Shown here: positions 1-7,432 of the stretch, in pieces | Layout of the letters: every line of letters starts with the position of its first letter | Position numbering within the stretch: position 1 is the first letter of the stretch | Assembly: GCA_964409775.1 (NCBI GenBank) | Contig: CAYPEI010000009.1 | Location: 1 to 64,000, forward strand | Direction: 5' to 3' | Origin: JAHBXL01 sp964409775 | Lineage (GTDB): Bacteria; Planctomycetota; Phycisphaerae; Phycisphaerales; UBA1924 | Length of the DNA stretch: 64,000 nucleotides | Translations under genes and position numbers: made by a program | The notes under the pieces: model-generated | What the model was told of the DNA's origin: nothing | Databases searched by the model: none | The model's input: only the letters and a program-made list of their open reading frames with translations

Positions 1-415
1 CGGCGATGAACTGCCGGTACATCCCGTCGTCCTCGGCGGGGACCATGTGCGCCTCGTCGATGATGATCAGGTCGACGGGTCCCAGGTCGCACGCCCTCTT
101 CCAGATGCTCTGGATGCCCGCGACGGTGGCCGCATAACCGATGTCCCTGCGCTTGAGTCCCGCGGAGTAGATGCCCACGGGCAGGTCGGGCGCGATGACG
201 CGGAGCTTCTCCGCGGTCTGTTCGAGGAGTTCCTTGACGTGGGCGAGGATGACGACGCGGCCGTTCCAGAGCGTGACCGCGTCGCGGCAGATCGTCGCGA
301 TCAGCGGCGTCTTGCCCGATCCGGTCGGGAGCACGGCGACGGGGTTGTCGTCGCGGGTCCGCAGGTGGTGGTAGATCGCCTCCACCGCGTCGGCTTGATA
401 GGGTCGCAGTTGCAC
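1..415 (-). CDS. SF2 DEAD/DEAH-box helicase, N-terminal part (runs off the window)
   Basis: Only the first ~138 residues are inside the window. The frame opens at a GTG four bases after the stop of the RusA-like gene, so translation is probably coupled. An LRPYQ segment at residues 3-7 precedes the Walker A motif PTGSGKT (about 30-36), and a Walker B/DEAH box (IIIDEAH) sits near residue 120. This spacing fits the ERCC3/type III restriction-like branch of superfamily 2, ATP-driven DNA or RNA unwinding enzymes. As the last visible gene of a RusA-DUF669-AAA run it is probably a phage-type replication or recombination helicase. The missing C-terminal half prevents a finer call. Confidence 0.85.
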   Translation of the reverse strand, partial: MQLRPYQADAVEAIYHHLRTRDDNPVAVLPTGSGKTPLIATICRDAVTLWNGRVVILAHVKELLEQTAEKLRVIAPDLPVGIYSAGLKRRDIGYAATVAGIQSIWKRACDLGPVDLIIIDEAHMVPAEDDGMYRQFIA

Positions 416-419
416 CGCT

Positions 420-764
420 TCAGATCTCCACGATCTCGACGTTCACGCGACCGCCCAGGATCACACTTCCCCGTTCGACCGTGATTCGATCGATCTGGCT
501 GTCGTCGCGGTAGACGCCTGCGTGCTGCAGCGCGTCGAGGAGCGCCTTCTGCAGGTTGTCCAGGTCGCGCCTTCGCTGGTCCGGTGGCGAGGCGACGATC
601 CGCACCGACAGACGCCCCTCGACTCGCGGCGAGCCCGCGAGCAGGACTTCACCGGCCACGCGCTTCCGGTACCTTCGGCCCTCTTTGCTGATCAGCGTCG
701 CGTTGCCGACGCGCCGGTAGTAGTGGTTGACGCTCGGCGGCCAGGGCAACTCCAGGCGGATCAT
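420..764 (-). CDS. rusA: RusA-family Holliday junction resolvase
   Basis: This 114-residue protein has the usual RusA length and its signature: RRDLDN (65-70), then LLDAL, then AGVYRDDSQI (82-91). Family knowledge: RusA is a dimeric, Mg-dependent endonuclease that resolves four-way junctions using clustered aspartates. Asp67, Asp69 and Asp87/88 here sit where catalytic Asp70, Asp72 and Asp91 lie in the E. coli enzyme. The ATG at 764 follows a strong AAGGAGG ribosome site. It lies between a DUF669 gene upstream and a helicase downstream on the same strand, a typical prophage recombination order. The 184-base gap upstream (765-948) holds no convincing gene. Confidence 0.9.
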   Translation of the reverse strand: MIRLELPWPPSVNHYYRRVGNATLISKEGRRYRKRVAGEVLLAGSPRVEGRLSVRIVASPPDQRRRDLDNLQKALLDALQHAGVYRDDSQIDRITVERGSVILGGRVNVEIVEI

Positions 765-948
765 GCAGCCTCCTTGCTGGTCGTGCGTGCAAAAGCCTCG
801 GCGAGCGTGTCCGCTGGCCGAGGCCGGGTTCTGGAGCCCTCATCGCGAGGTAGCCACGAGCGCTTTCGGGGGCGTGGGTTTGAGGCCGGACCCCTATGTC
901 ACGTGCGCTTCGCTTCATCGCGCCGGCCCTGCGCATCTCCAGAACGCC

Positions 949-1419
949 TCAGGTCCGCTTCCACGGCGGCGTGCTCCCCGGGCCGGCGGGTGCCGCCGCC
1001 CGCGCCGGAGCGGCGGCGCTCGCGCCCTTCTTCCCGTAGCCCTTCACGACATTGCCGACCTCGCCCGTGTCGTCGCGCTTCTTGCAGGCGACCTTCACCA
1101 CGACCGGAAGGTTGTGCAGTTCGCTGCTATCCCTGGGCACCAGCACCCCCACCGCGCGGCACAGCGCCGAGAGCGTGCCCTTGGCGATCGCCACCGTCTG
1201 CGAGTTGCTGTGCTTGAGCATCAGCCGGTCCCACACCTTCCGGCCCTTGTGCGGCCCGTCGATGACCTCCAGCTCCAACTGCAGGTACTCGCCAGCGCCG
1301 TTCTTGGTGGGCTTCATCTCCGACGCCACCACGACGGCGAGGTACTCGCCGGGGGGCAGCGGCTCGAACGCGACGTTGGGATCGACTTCGTTGGCGTTGA
1401 ATCCGTTCAGGCTGGCCAT
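949..1419 (-). CDS. DUF669-family phage protein (probable ssDNA-handling accessory)
   Basis: 156 residues. A compact N-terminal domain (about 15-125) begins FEPLPPGEYLAVVV and contains a KPTKNGAGEYLQLELEV segment typical of DUF669, a phage family found beside Sak4/AAA ATPases. The last 30 residues are a low-complexity Ala/Pro/Gly tail ending PPWKRT, which resembles the flexible acidic or proline tails of ssDNA-binding proteins but lacks acidic residues. AAGGAG precedes the ATG by 6 bases. It follows the AAA ATPase gene after 3 bases, so the two are surely co-translated. A role in binding single-stranded DNA for annealing is inference from context. Confidence 0.75.
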   Translation of the reverse strand: MASLNGFNANEVDPNVAFEPLPPGEYLAVVVASEMKPTKNGAGEYLQLELEVIDGPHKGRKVWDRLMLKHSNSQTVAIAKGTLSALCRAVGVLVPRDSSELHNLPVVVKVACKKRDDTGEVGNVVKGYGKKGASAAAPARAAAPAGPGSTPPWKRT

Positions 1420-1422
1420 GCG

Positions 1423-2259
1423 TCAGTCTCCTTCTGGTGCTTGTGCTTCGGACCCGGCCGCCTCGGCGGCCTGCGGGGTCGGTGTACTCGGTGTGCTCGG
1501 CGCGGCGGCGAACGGGTCCTCGCCGCGGACCAGCGCCGCGAAGACGCGGTAGTCGAGGGGGAACTCGTCGGGCAGGCCGATGCGGTTCTTGGCGACGTGC
1601 GCTGGGCGTTCGACGGTGCGGATGATCCGCTCGCCCGTCCCGATCCCCTGGTGCTTGGCCTTGTTGAACCCCTCGTCCACCTTCCGCGTGTGCACGCGGT
1701 ATGTGGCGAACAGGACCTCGTCGCACCACTCCTGCACCAGCGCGCTGGCGAGCTTGTGCAGGCGGGGCGAGTACCGGTCGTACGGCTCGGTCTCGGGGTT
1801 GTCGAACTTCTCGATCTTGGCGTGCGCGATCAGGATGACGCCCATGCCGCGGTCGCTGCGGAGCGCGTCGAGCGCCCCGAGCACCTGCCGCCACTTGTCG
1901 ATCGCGTAGGTGTACCCCTTCGCGTACCCGACATCCTCGATGGACTCAACACTCTTGTCCGAGCACACCTCGGCCCAGATCAGGCGCTCCAGCCAGTCCA
2001 GCGAGTCGATGACGACGGTCTTGTACGGGTGCTCGCTCGTGTAGAGCGCCTCGAGCGAGGCCATCACCTGCCCGAGGCTCTGGGCCAGCGGGAAGGACTC
2101 GCAGTCGATGTCGCCCAGCCCGTCCTCGGTGGGGACGAAGATCGGCGACTCGGCCATTGCGCCGAACGTGGACTTCCCGATGCCCTGCGTGCCGTACAGC
2201 AGCACGCGCCGGGGCTTGGGCCTTCGTCCCTTCTGGACCTGCTGAATCAGTGTGCTCAT
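1423..2259 (-). CDS. Phage nucleotide-binding AAA/RecA-like ATPase (Sak4-like)
   Basis: 278 residues. The Walker A motif GTQGIGKST lies at 23-31 and a Walker B strand TVVIDSLDW at 81-89. A later segment GMGVILIAHAK resembles the sensor strand of RecA-fold ATPases. This matches the AAA_24 phage nucleotide-binding family, whose Sak4 members are small RAD51-like proteins that promote single-strand annealing with a partner SSB. The direct DUF669 neighbour (3-base gap) and the nearby RusA and helicase genes support a recombination role. The C-terminal 25 residues are a disordered Ala/Pro/Glu tail. An AAGGAA site precedes the ATG. A replication-initiation ATPase is the main alternative. Confidence 0.8.
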   Translation of the reverse strand: MSTLIQQVQKGRRPKPRRVLLYGTQGIGKSTFGAMAESPIFVPTEDGLGDIDCESFPLAQSLGQVMASLEALYTSEHPYKTVVIDSLDWLERLIWAEVCSDKSVESIEDVGYAKGYTYAIDKWRQVLGALDALRSDRGMGVILIAHAKIEKFDNPETEPYDRYSPRLHKLASALVQEWCDEVLFATYRVHTRKVDEGFNKAKHQGIGTGERIIRTVERPAHVAKNRIGLPDEFPLDYRVFAALVRGEDPFAAAPSTPSTPTPQAAEAAGSEAQAPEGD

Positions 2260-2298
2260 GGGTGCTTCCTTGTGGTGCGTGGAGTCGAGGTCGTGCGG

Positions 2299-2373
2299 CT
2301 AGATCTCGCGGACGAAGTCGCCCTGGCCGAGGCGAACCAGCGGAAGTGCGGCGGCGGAGGGGCGGGCGTTCAC
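2299..2373 (-). CDS. Possible 24-residue leader/coupling ORF
   Basis: A GTG start overlaps the stop of the preceding 115-residue gene as GTGA, and the frame ends 39 bases before the AAA ATPase start. The peptide ends in LVRLGQGDFVREI. No homolog is recognised. The overlap geometry is the only positive argument; in GC-rich DNA such frames also arise by chance. Confidence 0.25.
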   Translation of the reverse strand: MNARPSAAALPLVRLGQGDFVREI

Positions 2374-2717
2374 GCGGCCGACTCGCAAGGGTGGCGGGCC
2401 GCGGCGGACGGCCTCTTTGGCAGCGGCCCGTCGGTGCGCGCCACGCTGAACGTGTCGTCGCCGAACTCCCGCGTGCAGAAGCCGATGAACACACGTGCGA
2501 CCGCGCGGCCGGTCTCGGTGCTCGCGTCGATCACGACGACGCGTTCGTCGGCGTCGATGGCGTACCCCGCGTCGAGCCGGACAGCCGCCTCGCCGTACAG
2601 GCAGCCGACCGCCAGGATCGCCAGCAGGAGCGTCTCCTCGACGGCCTGCATGTCCACGGGGATCTGGAACGCGAGCCGGTACACGAGCCGGCCCGATCGG
2701 GCTTCGGTGTTGGTCAT
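2370..2717 (-). CDS. Hypothetical protein of the phage-like module
   Basis: 115 residues; family not recognised. The protein shows alternating beta and helix-like segments, including a hydrophobic helix VEETLLLAILAVGCLYGEAAV (about 26-46) and a strand pair ERVVVIDAST followed by GRAVARVFIGFCTREFGDDTFSV. A Ser/Ala-rich tail follows. CCGGAG lies just before the ATG. It sits between the sigma-like gene and the AAA ATPase on the same strand, so it belongs to the same transcription unit. Its position suggests an accessory phage protein; nothing in it shows catalysis. Confidence 0.65.
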   Translation of the reverse strand: MTNTEARSGRLVYRLAFQIPVDMQAVEETLLLAILAVGCLYGEAAVRLDAGYAIDADERVVVIDASTETGRAVARVFIGFCTREFGDDTFSVARTDGPLPKRPSAAARHPCESAA

Positions 2718-2769
2718 GGCAGTTCTCCGGGGTCCATCTACGCGAACTGCGCTCGCCGTGGCGTGCGAT

Positions 2770-3291
2770 TCAGAAGTACTCCTCCAGGCCGGCGTCGCGG
2801 AAGATGGCGCGGATCTTGGCGACGTTGTCGCGCAGCGTGCGTCGCGGGATTCCCATCTCCTTCGCCGCGTGCGTGAGCAGGTCGCGCAGGAGTTGGTCGC
2901 AGACGCTGCGTTGCTTGGGGCTCAGGCGACGACGCGCCGATTCCAGGTCCAGCCTCAGATCGATGAGGCGTCGCCACCGGTCGTGCGACCACGCCGGGTC
3001 GGCGGGCTCCTCGCCGCGGCAGCCGAGTGAAACAGCACGCCCTTGCCGCTTCCTGGACCGTCGCTCCCGAAGCACCGACACCAGGCGCGTCGAGACGACC
3101 TGGTTGATGTAGGCCTCGACCGGTCCGCGGCTCGGGTCGTAGCGGCCCCAGACCTCGACGAGATGCACCATCACCGCGCTGGCGACGTCCTCCTCGTCCG
3201 AGACGCGGATAACGCCGCGCTCGCGGTACTGCGCGACCTCGCTGTGGATGACCTTCCAGGCAAACTCGATCGTGATGCGGTCCATTTCCAT
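2770..3291 (-). CDS. Sigma-70-like (phage-type) transcription regulator
   Basis: 173 residues. An N-terminal helical part (SDEEDVASAVMVHLVEVWGR, then GPVEAYINQVVSTRLVSVLRER, about 31-77) resembles sigma region 2 of ECF-type factors. The C-terminal part (RLSPKQRSVCDQLL, then THAAKEMGIPRRTLRDNVAKIRAIF, about 122-166) is a region-4-like helix-turn-helix. It is the first gene of the minus-strand run 3291 to 1, so it may switch on the recombination module. A GAAGGAC site lies upstream of the ATG at 3291; an ATG at 3285 is also possible. An alternative is a phage HTH regulator unrelated to RNA polymerase. Confidence 0.65.
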   Translation of the reverse strand: MEMDRITIEFAWKVIHSEVAQYRERGVIRVSDEEDVASAVMVHLVEVWGRYDPSRGPVEAYINQVVSTRLVSVLRERRSRKRQGRAVSLGCRGEEPADPAWSHDRWRRLIDLRLDLESARRRLSPKQRSVCDQLLRDLLTHAAKEMGIPRRTLRDNVAKIRAIFRDAGLEEYF

Positions 3292-3627
3292 TTGCTTGTC
3301 CTTCTGTTTCTGCGCGCAGCCACCGCGCCGAGGCGTCGGGCCGCGTTGAGTGATTTCCGGGGGGATGTCGGGTCGGGTGATCGCCGCGGTTCCGAAGTGG
3401 TTCGGACGCGGCGGTGTTGTGATGGGCGGGTTCGCCCGAGGCAGGTCGCGTGGAGCGACCGCCGTTCGCGCTACGCGCGATCAGGACGAGGCGGGGGCGA
3501 GCGCCCGCGAGCGTCGGGAATGAGCGAGTTGCAGGTCATCGCGAGACTCCATGTGCCCCCGCGGGCAAGCCAGTGATCAACTGGCGGGAGTCTCGCGCCT
3601 TTGCGGCGTCGGATCAGTCCTGACTAG
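3292..3627. other. Non-coding gap with nested inverted repeats
   Basis: No convincing gene. It holds an outer inverted repeat, GCGAGACTCC at 3541-3550 and GGAGTCTCGC at 3587-3596. Inside lies a hairpin GCCAGT/ACTGGC with a 5-base loop (3569-3585). A perfect palindrome TGACTAGTCA lies at 3621-3630, overlapping the stop of the next minus-strand gene. These could be a terminator for that gene, an operator, or a recombination site; there is no T-tract next to the stems on the minus strand. Confidence 0.5.
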
Positions 3628-4554
3628 TCATGACTGGTCGATCAGTTTCGACGCCTCCAGGCCGCGCGGCGTGAGGAAATAGCCGCCGCGTGTTCCGTGG
3701 TGGCGAGCGTTGTCAAGCAGACCCATCTTCACCAGATTCGACATCGCGGCCTTGAATGTCGCGTCGGCGTCGTAGTTGCCCGCCCACTTTGCGAGCAGGG
3801 CTTGTCCCGGAAGCCGGCCCGAGTTGGGACCCACCAGGCCCTTCTCCGCCAGCGCGACAATCGCCTCCCGCTCCATCGGCTTGAGGCGTCGCACCTGCGC
3901 CTTGAGCTCCTCGAGGTCAATCGGCGGCGATGCCGACGAGGTGCGAGGAAGCGCTTGCTGCACGAATGCCTCCCATGCGGAAAGGGGATGCCATGCGCCA
4001 TCACGTTCGTCGATCACGTCTTCAAGCGGCACCAGTACGACTTGGCCATCGGCCAGCGCCGACTCATGCCGCGAAGACCAGTGCTGTCGTGTGAACGTTG
4101 CGACAATCGCGGGGCGATGTGCCTTGAGCCGCACGTCGAGGATCAGCCGACCCAGATCGTCGCAGGAACTGGCCACGGCGATCGACGCCTGTATGCTCAC
4201 CGCAGGCTCCGGTCGCCAGTCACCGATCGAGAGCACGCCCGGGAGCGACACCGTCGGTTCACGAGTCTCATGCAGCCCTAGCACGCGGCACAGGTAGGAT
4301 CGCAACCGCTTCTCGCACGGCCGGCGAAGCACTCGGTCGGCGTGCGACAACTCGATCGGGCCATCGATCTCCTCATCGCACACAGCCACCGCCCGCCCGT
4401 CGGCGTGCTCGACGATGCGCATGGCGGGTCGGCCCGGGCGCGACCATCGACGCGCCAGGCGATTCGTGTCACGCAGCAGCGGCTGAAGCACGGCGAAGCC
4501 GTCGCCTGCTTCGCGGTTCCAATCTGCGAGAGTTGCGCCGATGTCGGCATACAA
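3628..4554 (-). CDS. Unrecognised protein with C-terminal winged-helix-like domain
   Basis: 308 residues when read from the TTG at 4554, one base after the stop of the upstream gene. The frame stays open further upstream, but that stretch (Ser/Arg/Cys-rich) looks like a shadow of the neighbour. The last ~75 residues (MEREAIVALAEKG, ALLAKWAGNYDADATFKAAMSNLVKMGLL, GGYFLTPRGLEASKL) have the pattern of a winged helix with helix 3 and a beta wing. The middle part carries ADGRAVAVCDEEIDGP and GRLILDVRLKAH segments of mixed alpha/beta type. Function unknown. It forms a translationally coupled pair with the 398-residue gene and may be its DNA-binding or sensor partner. Confidence 0.7.
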   Translation of the reverse strand: MYADIGATLADWNREAGDGFAVLQPLLRDTNRLARRWSRPGRPAMRIVEHADGRAVAVCDEEIDGPIELSHADRVLRRPCEKRLRSYLCRVLGLHETREPTVSLPGVLSIGDWRPEPAVSIQASIAVASSCDDLGRLILDVRLKAHRPAIVATFTRQHWSSRHESALADGQVVLVPLEDVIDERDGAWHPLSAWEAFVQQALPRTSSASPPIDLEELKAQVRRLKPMEREAIVALAEKGLVGPNSGRLPGQALLAKWAGNYDADATFKAAMSNLVKMGLLDNARHHGTRGGYFLTPRGLEASKLIDQS

Positions 4555-4555
4555 C

Positions 4556-5752
4556 TCAAGACAGCGCAAAGAGCGACTCGGGGACGCCACGCAGGGACTC
4601 CGTTCTGGGCATGAGGATCTCTTTCCACTCGAGAAACAGTTCGATGACCTCCGCCGCATCATCGCGGTCGTAGATCGCCGTGTTCGGCGGAACGATGATG
4701 ACGGGCCGCTTCCGCCGTTCGCCGGTCAACTTGAACGTGAATTTGCCCCGCATGAGCATCGCCGATGCATCGATTTGCCCGTTGACCAGACGCAGGGCCG
4801 TGAACACATTGTCCGGTCCGAGTCGCAGGCCGACGTGATCGAGCGCCGGGTGATCAAGCTCCAGCGTGTTCAACTCCACTTCCTCGATCGCTTCGAACTC
4901 CCCACGGGTCAGGATGTCCTCGCCCATCTCCCGGATCGGATCGAGCGAGTATCGCCGCGGCGGATTAATCCCGTCGAATAGCGAGCCATCCCCGAAGAGG
5001 TGGAGGCCGATGAAGCGGCAGTAGGCGCGGATGTCAGCCTTCGCCCTCGCGTTGACCAGCAGATCTCCGTGCCGCGGGTCGTAGCGGATCACGTCGTAGA
5101 GCTCGGGCCGAAGAATCAGGCACCGCGTTTCCTCGTCCTCATCGATGACGGCCTGACTGCGAAGCGTGTCACCTCGACGGATCATGAGGCGGAACCCCGC
5201 ATCCTCCGGAAAGAAGTGAACGCGGGTTCCGTTGCCGCGGTTTCTCTTGAAGAAGTCTCGACGCAGCGACTCCTGGAGTGCTCCGCAGCGCCGCTTCAGA
5301 TCGCGGAGGGGCTTCGGGATCGCCTGGGACATTGCGAGGTACCTGGCGATCGTCCTCGGGCGCAGCGACTCGACCTCGCGACGCAGATCTTCGAGGAGGT
5401 TTGGAGCCTTCAGGTAGATGCGAACCGCGAGGTCGGCCGTGGGATCGTCAGGGTCTGTCGTCAGCTTGGCTCGCTTCGCCAAGTGCTGCAGGCGGTCGTC
5501 CATGCCGGGAAGGGACGTGTCGCTCAGGAGGTCGATGGCCTCGGGCAGACCGGGGGGCAGACCTGTCCCAGCCATGAGCGCCAGCGAGAGCCGGTCGAGC
5601 ATGTCATGATCGAGGTCCCGCTCTGAACGAATCGTCAGCCCGGACGAGGCCAGCCAGGCGAGGTACGGCTTGAGAAAGCGGAAGAGCCACTTCACGCCGA
5701 CCTGCCGCAGGACGGAGGGCTTCAGGAACCGTGGCCGGAAAGAGTCTGCCAT
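4556..5752 (-). CDS. Unrecognised 398-residue protein, partner of the winged-helix gene
   Basis: No family recognised. Residues 1-185 look all-helical and rich in Leu/Arg (LSLALMAGTGLPPGLPEAI, DLAVRIYLKAPNLLEDLRRE). Residues 190-398 look beta-rich, with strands such as TRVHFFPEDAGFRLMIRR, TRCLILRPELYDVIRYD, and KFTFKLTGERRKRPVIIVPP. No signal peptide, membrane segment or known catalytic motif is visible. It starts with MADSFRPRF and ends in frame one base before the TTG of the partner gene. The pair stands alone between two convergently arranged modules, so it is a cargo-like unit of the island. The high content of charged and hydrophobic residues fits a soluble cytoplasmic protein. Confidence 0.75.
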   Translation of the reverse strand: MADSFRPRFLKPSVLRQVGVKWLFRFLKPYLAWLASSGLTIRSERDLDHDMLDRLSLALMAGTGLPPGLPEAIDLLSDTSLPGMDDRLQHLAKRAKLTTDPDDPTADLAVRIYLKAPNLLEDLRREVESLRPRTIARYLAMSQAIPKPLRDLKRRCGALQESLRRDFFKRNRGNGTRVHFFPEDAGFRLMIRRGDTLRSQAVIDEDEETRCLILRPELYDVIRYDPRHGDLLVNARAKADIRAYCRFIGLHLFGDGSLFDGINPPRRYSLDPIREMGEDILTRGEFEAIEEVELNTLELDHPALDHVGLRLGPDNVFTALRLVNGQIDASAMLMRGKFTFKLTGERRKRPVIIVPPNTAIYDRDDAAEVIELFLEWKEILMPRTESLRGVPESLFALS

Positions 5753-5904
5753 CGCTCTACTCCTGGGGTCGCTCGGGTCTGCCGGCCCGAGATGTGGTGC
5801 TCCTTCGCCTGCTCAAGGGCCGAGAACAGCGTTCTGCAACGGGGATGAAGGCCTTTTCCGCCACGACCGAACCGAACCCGGTCGGGTTTCGTAGATTTCA
5901 CTGG

Positions 5905-5933
5905 TTGCGATTATTGCAGATAGACGATACACT
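5905..5933 (+). promoter_or_regulatory. Sigma-70-type promoter of the toxin-antitoxin operon
   Basis: TTGCGA (5905-5910), a 17-base spacer and TACACT (5928-5933) form a good -35/-10 pair in an AT-richer stretch, 24 bases before the antitoxin ATG. AGGAGAGGA at 5941-5949 supplies the ribosome site. The divergent 398-residue gene starts 150 bases away. Confidence 0.6.
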
Positions 5934-5957
5934 GTCCAGTAGGAGAGGACCACCCCC

Positions 5958-6425
5958 ATGTCGACTACCGCCCTGCCACCCCGACACGCCCGGATCGGTC
6001 CGGTCGCCCCGACCGACCACGACGTCCGGCTGGCTCGGGAGTCCAGCCGGAGGCTCTCGCCGTACACCAAGCAGGACCTGCAAGTCCGGATTACCGACGG
6101 CGACGGTCCCGACATCCTGCTCCCCGCCGCCGCCGTCCAGCTGCTGGTCCACCTGCTCACGCAGATGGCCGAAGGCAACGCCGTCACCCTCATGCCCATC
6201 CATGCCGAGCTGACCACGCAGCAGGCCGCCGACCTCCTCGGCGTGTCGCGGCCGTTCCTCGTCAAGGAGCTCGACGCCGGGAAGCTCCAGTTCCGAAAGG
6301 TCGGCACCCACCGGCGTGTGCTCTTCGTCGAGCTCATGCGCTACAAGGACGCGATGGACGCCAAGCGCCACGAGGCCCTCGACGAGCTGACGAAGCAGGC
6401 GCAGGAACTCCGCATGGGATATTGA
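5958..6425 (+). CDS. HTH (excisionase-type) antitoxin of a PIN toxin pair
   Basis: 155 residues. The C-terminal half carries an excisionase/MerR-like helix-turn-helix: LTTQQAADLLGVSRPFLVKEL (about 85-105), followed by the wing GKLQFRKVGTHRRVLFVEL. The N-terminal part is a small partly disordered region with a TPYTKQDLQ-like segment. In this family the HTH protein binds the operon promoter and neutralises a downstream PIN-domain RNase. The stop lies 34 bases before the toxin ATG and both share the 5905 promoter. The ATG is supported by AGGAGAGGA. Confidence 0.85.
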   Translation: MSTTALPPRHARIGPVAPTDHDVRLARESSRRLSPYTKQDLQVRITDGDGPDILLPAAAVQLLVHLLTQMAEGNAVTLMPIHAELTTQQAADLLGVSRPFLVKELDAGKLQFRKVGTHRRVLFVELMRYKDAMDAKRHEALDELTKQAQELRMGY

Positions 6426-6459
6426 TGCGCCGGCCACCCGGCAAGGATGCGACGGCGCG

Positions 6460-7029
6460 ATGGCGACCTTCACAGCACTCTACGACTCCTGCGTGCTGTA
6501 CCCGGCTCCGCTCCGGGACTTGCTCATGCGCCTCGCGCTGACCGACCTGTTCCGCGCACGCTGGACCGACCGCATCCACGAGGAGTGGATGGGCAAGGTA
6601 CTCGAAGTTCGGCCCGACCTGTCGCGCGGCCAACTCGACCGGACGCGGGATCTCATGAACGCCCACGTCCGAGACTGCCTTGTGGTCGGGTACGAGCCGA
6701 TCATCGAAGGACTGGCGCTCCCCGACCCCGACGACCGCCACGTCGTCGCCGCCGCGATCCGAGCCCGCGCCGACGTGATCGTGACCTACAACCTGAAGGA
6801 CTTCCCCAACCCGTACCTCGCGGGATTCGGCATCGAGGCCCAGCACCCCGACGAGTTCATCTCGCACCTGATCGATCTCGCGCCGGGTCCGGTGTGCGCG
6901 GCAGCAAAGCGCCACAGGGAAGCGCTGAAGACCCCGCCAAAGACCGTTGAGGAGTACCTCGACGCGCTCGCCGCACAACGCCTCCCGGACACGGTCTCTC
7001 GGCTCAGCGAGTTCGAGCACCTGCTGTAG
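6460..7029 (+). CDS. PIN-domain ribonuclease toxin
   Basis: 189 residues. PIN-domain acidic residues are visible: Asp9 in ALYDSCVLY, an Asp/Glu cluster around DRIHEEWMGKV (about 38-48), DPDDRHVVAAAI (about 88-99) and the closing VTYNLKDFP. These form the Mg-binding site used by VapC-type RNases to cut tRNA or mRNA. The C-terminal 55 residues extend beyond a minimal PIN domain and are helical. It follows its HTH antitoxin by 34 bases. Its 3' end overlaps the convergent HTH gene by 26 bases. The target RNA cannot be told from sequence. Confidence 0.85.
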   Translation: MATFTALYDSCVLYPAPLRDLLMRLALTDLFRARWTDRIHEEWMGKVLEVRPDLSRGQLDRTRDLMNAHVRDCLVVGYEPIIEGLALPDPDDRHVVAAAIRARADVIVTYNLKDFPNPYLAGFGIEAQHPDEFISHLIDLAPGPVCAAAKRHREALKTPPKTVEEYLDALAAQRLPDTVSRLSEFEHLL

Positions 7030-7432
7030 CGCCCGTGATTGAGCGCCACGCCGCCCGCTGCCTTGCCCAATCGGGCTCCGCGGCAATGAACCGAACCGCA
7101 CGCTCGGAGACCGCCTCGCGCTCTCCCGCCACCAGCGGCAGGAACAGGAGCGCCTCCTGGATGTCCGGCGCGAGGTTGAGCAGGTTCACGATCTGGCTCA
7201 CGCGAGCCCGGGTGACTTGGCCCAGTTCGGCGATGTCCGCGAAGTCCGCCATCTCACCGCTGCGCACGAGGTCCTCGAACCGGATCGCCAGCGCCATCAA
7301 CTTCGAGATGCGCGGCACCCGCCCCGCGGGCACCTCCGGCGGCGCTGCACGCTCCCCCGCATGAAGGACGCGCGACCCGAACTGGCCGGTGGTGACGTGG
7401 ACCTTGAAGTCGATGGTGACGCCGTCGTTCAT
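7004..7432 (-). CDS. Small HTH protein of the serine-recombinase cassette
   Basis: 142 residues. The central segment FEDLVRSGEMADFADIAELG followed by QVTRARVSQIVNLLNLAPDI has the pattern of a ParB/KorB-like helix-turn-helix. It begins at an ATG overlapping the recombinase stop as ATGA, so it is translated from the same message. Proteins of this kind repeatedly follow large serine recombinases in planctomycete islands (recall, not a search). A role as a recombination directionality factor or regulator is inference. Residues 130-142 overlap the toxin gene on the other strand. Confidence 0.75.
   Translation of the reverse strand: MNDGVTIDFKVHVTTGQFGSRVLHAGERAAPPEVPAGRVPRISKLMALAIRFEDLVRSGEMADFADIAELGQVTRARVSQIVNLLNLAPDIQEALLFLPLVAGEREAVSERAVRFIAAEPDWARQRAAWRSITGATAGARTR

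Noticed and set aside
649..936. 95-codon minus-strand frame overlapping the RusA gene
   Set aside because: Overlaps the real gene in another frame, is Arg/Pro/Ala-rich and lacks a ribosome site.
727..3030. Plus-strand open frame of 767 codons
   Set aside because: It lies antisense to four supported genes of the recombination module and its product is Arg/Val/Leu-rich without any motif. High GC produces such shadows.
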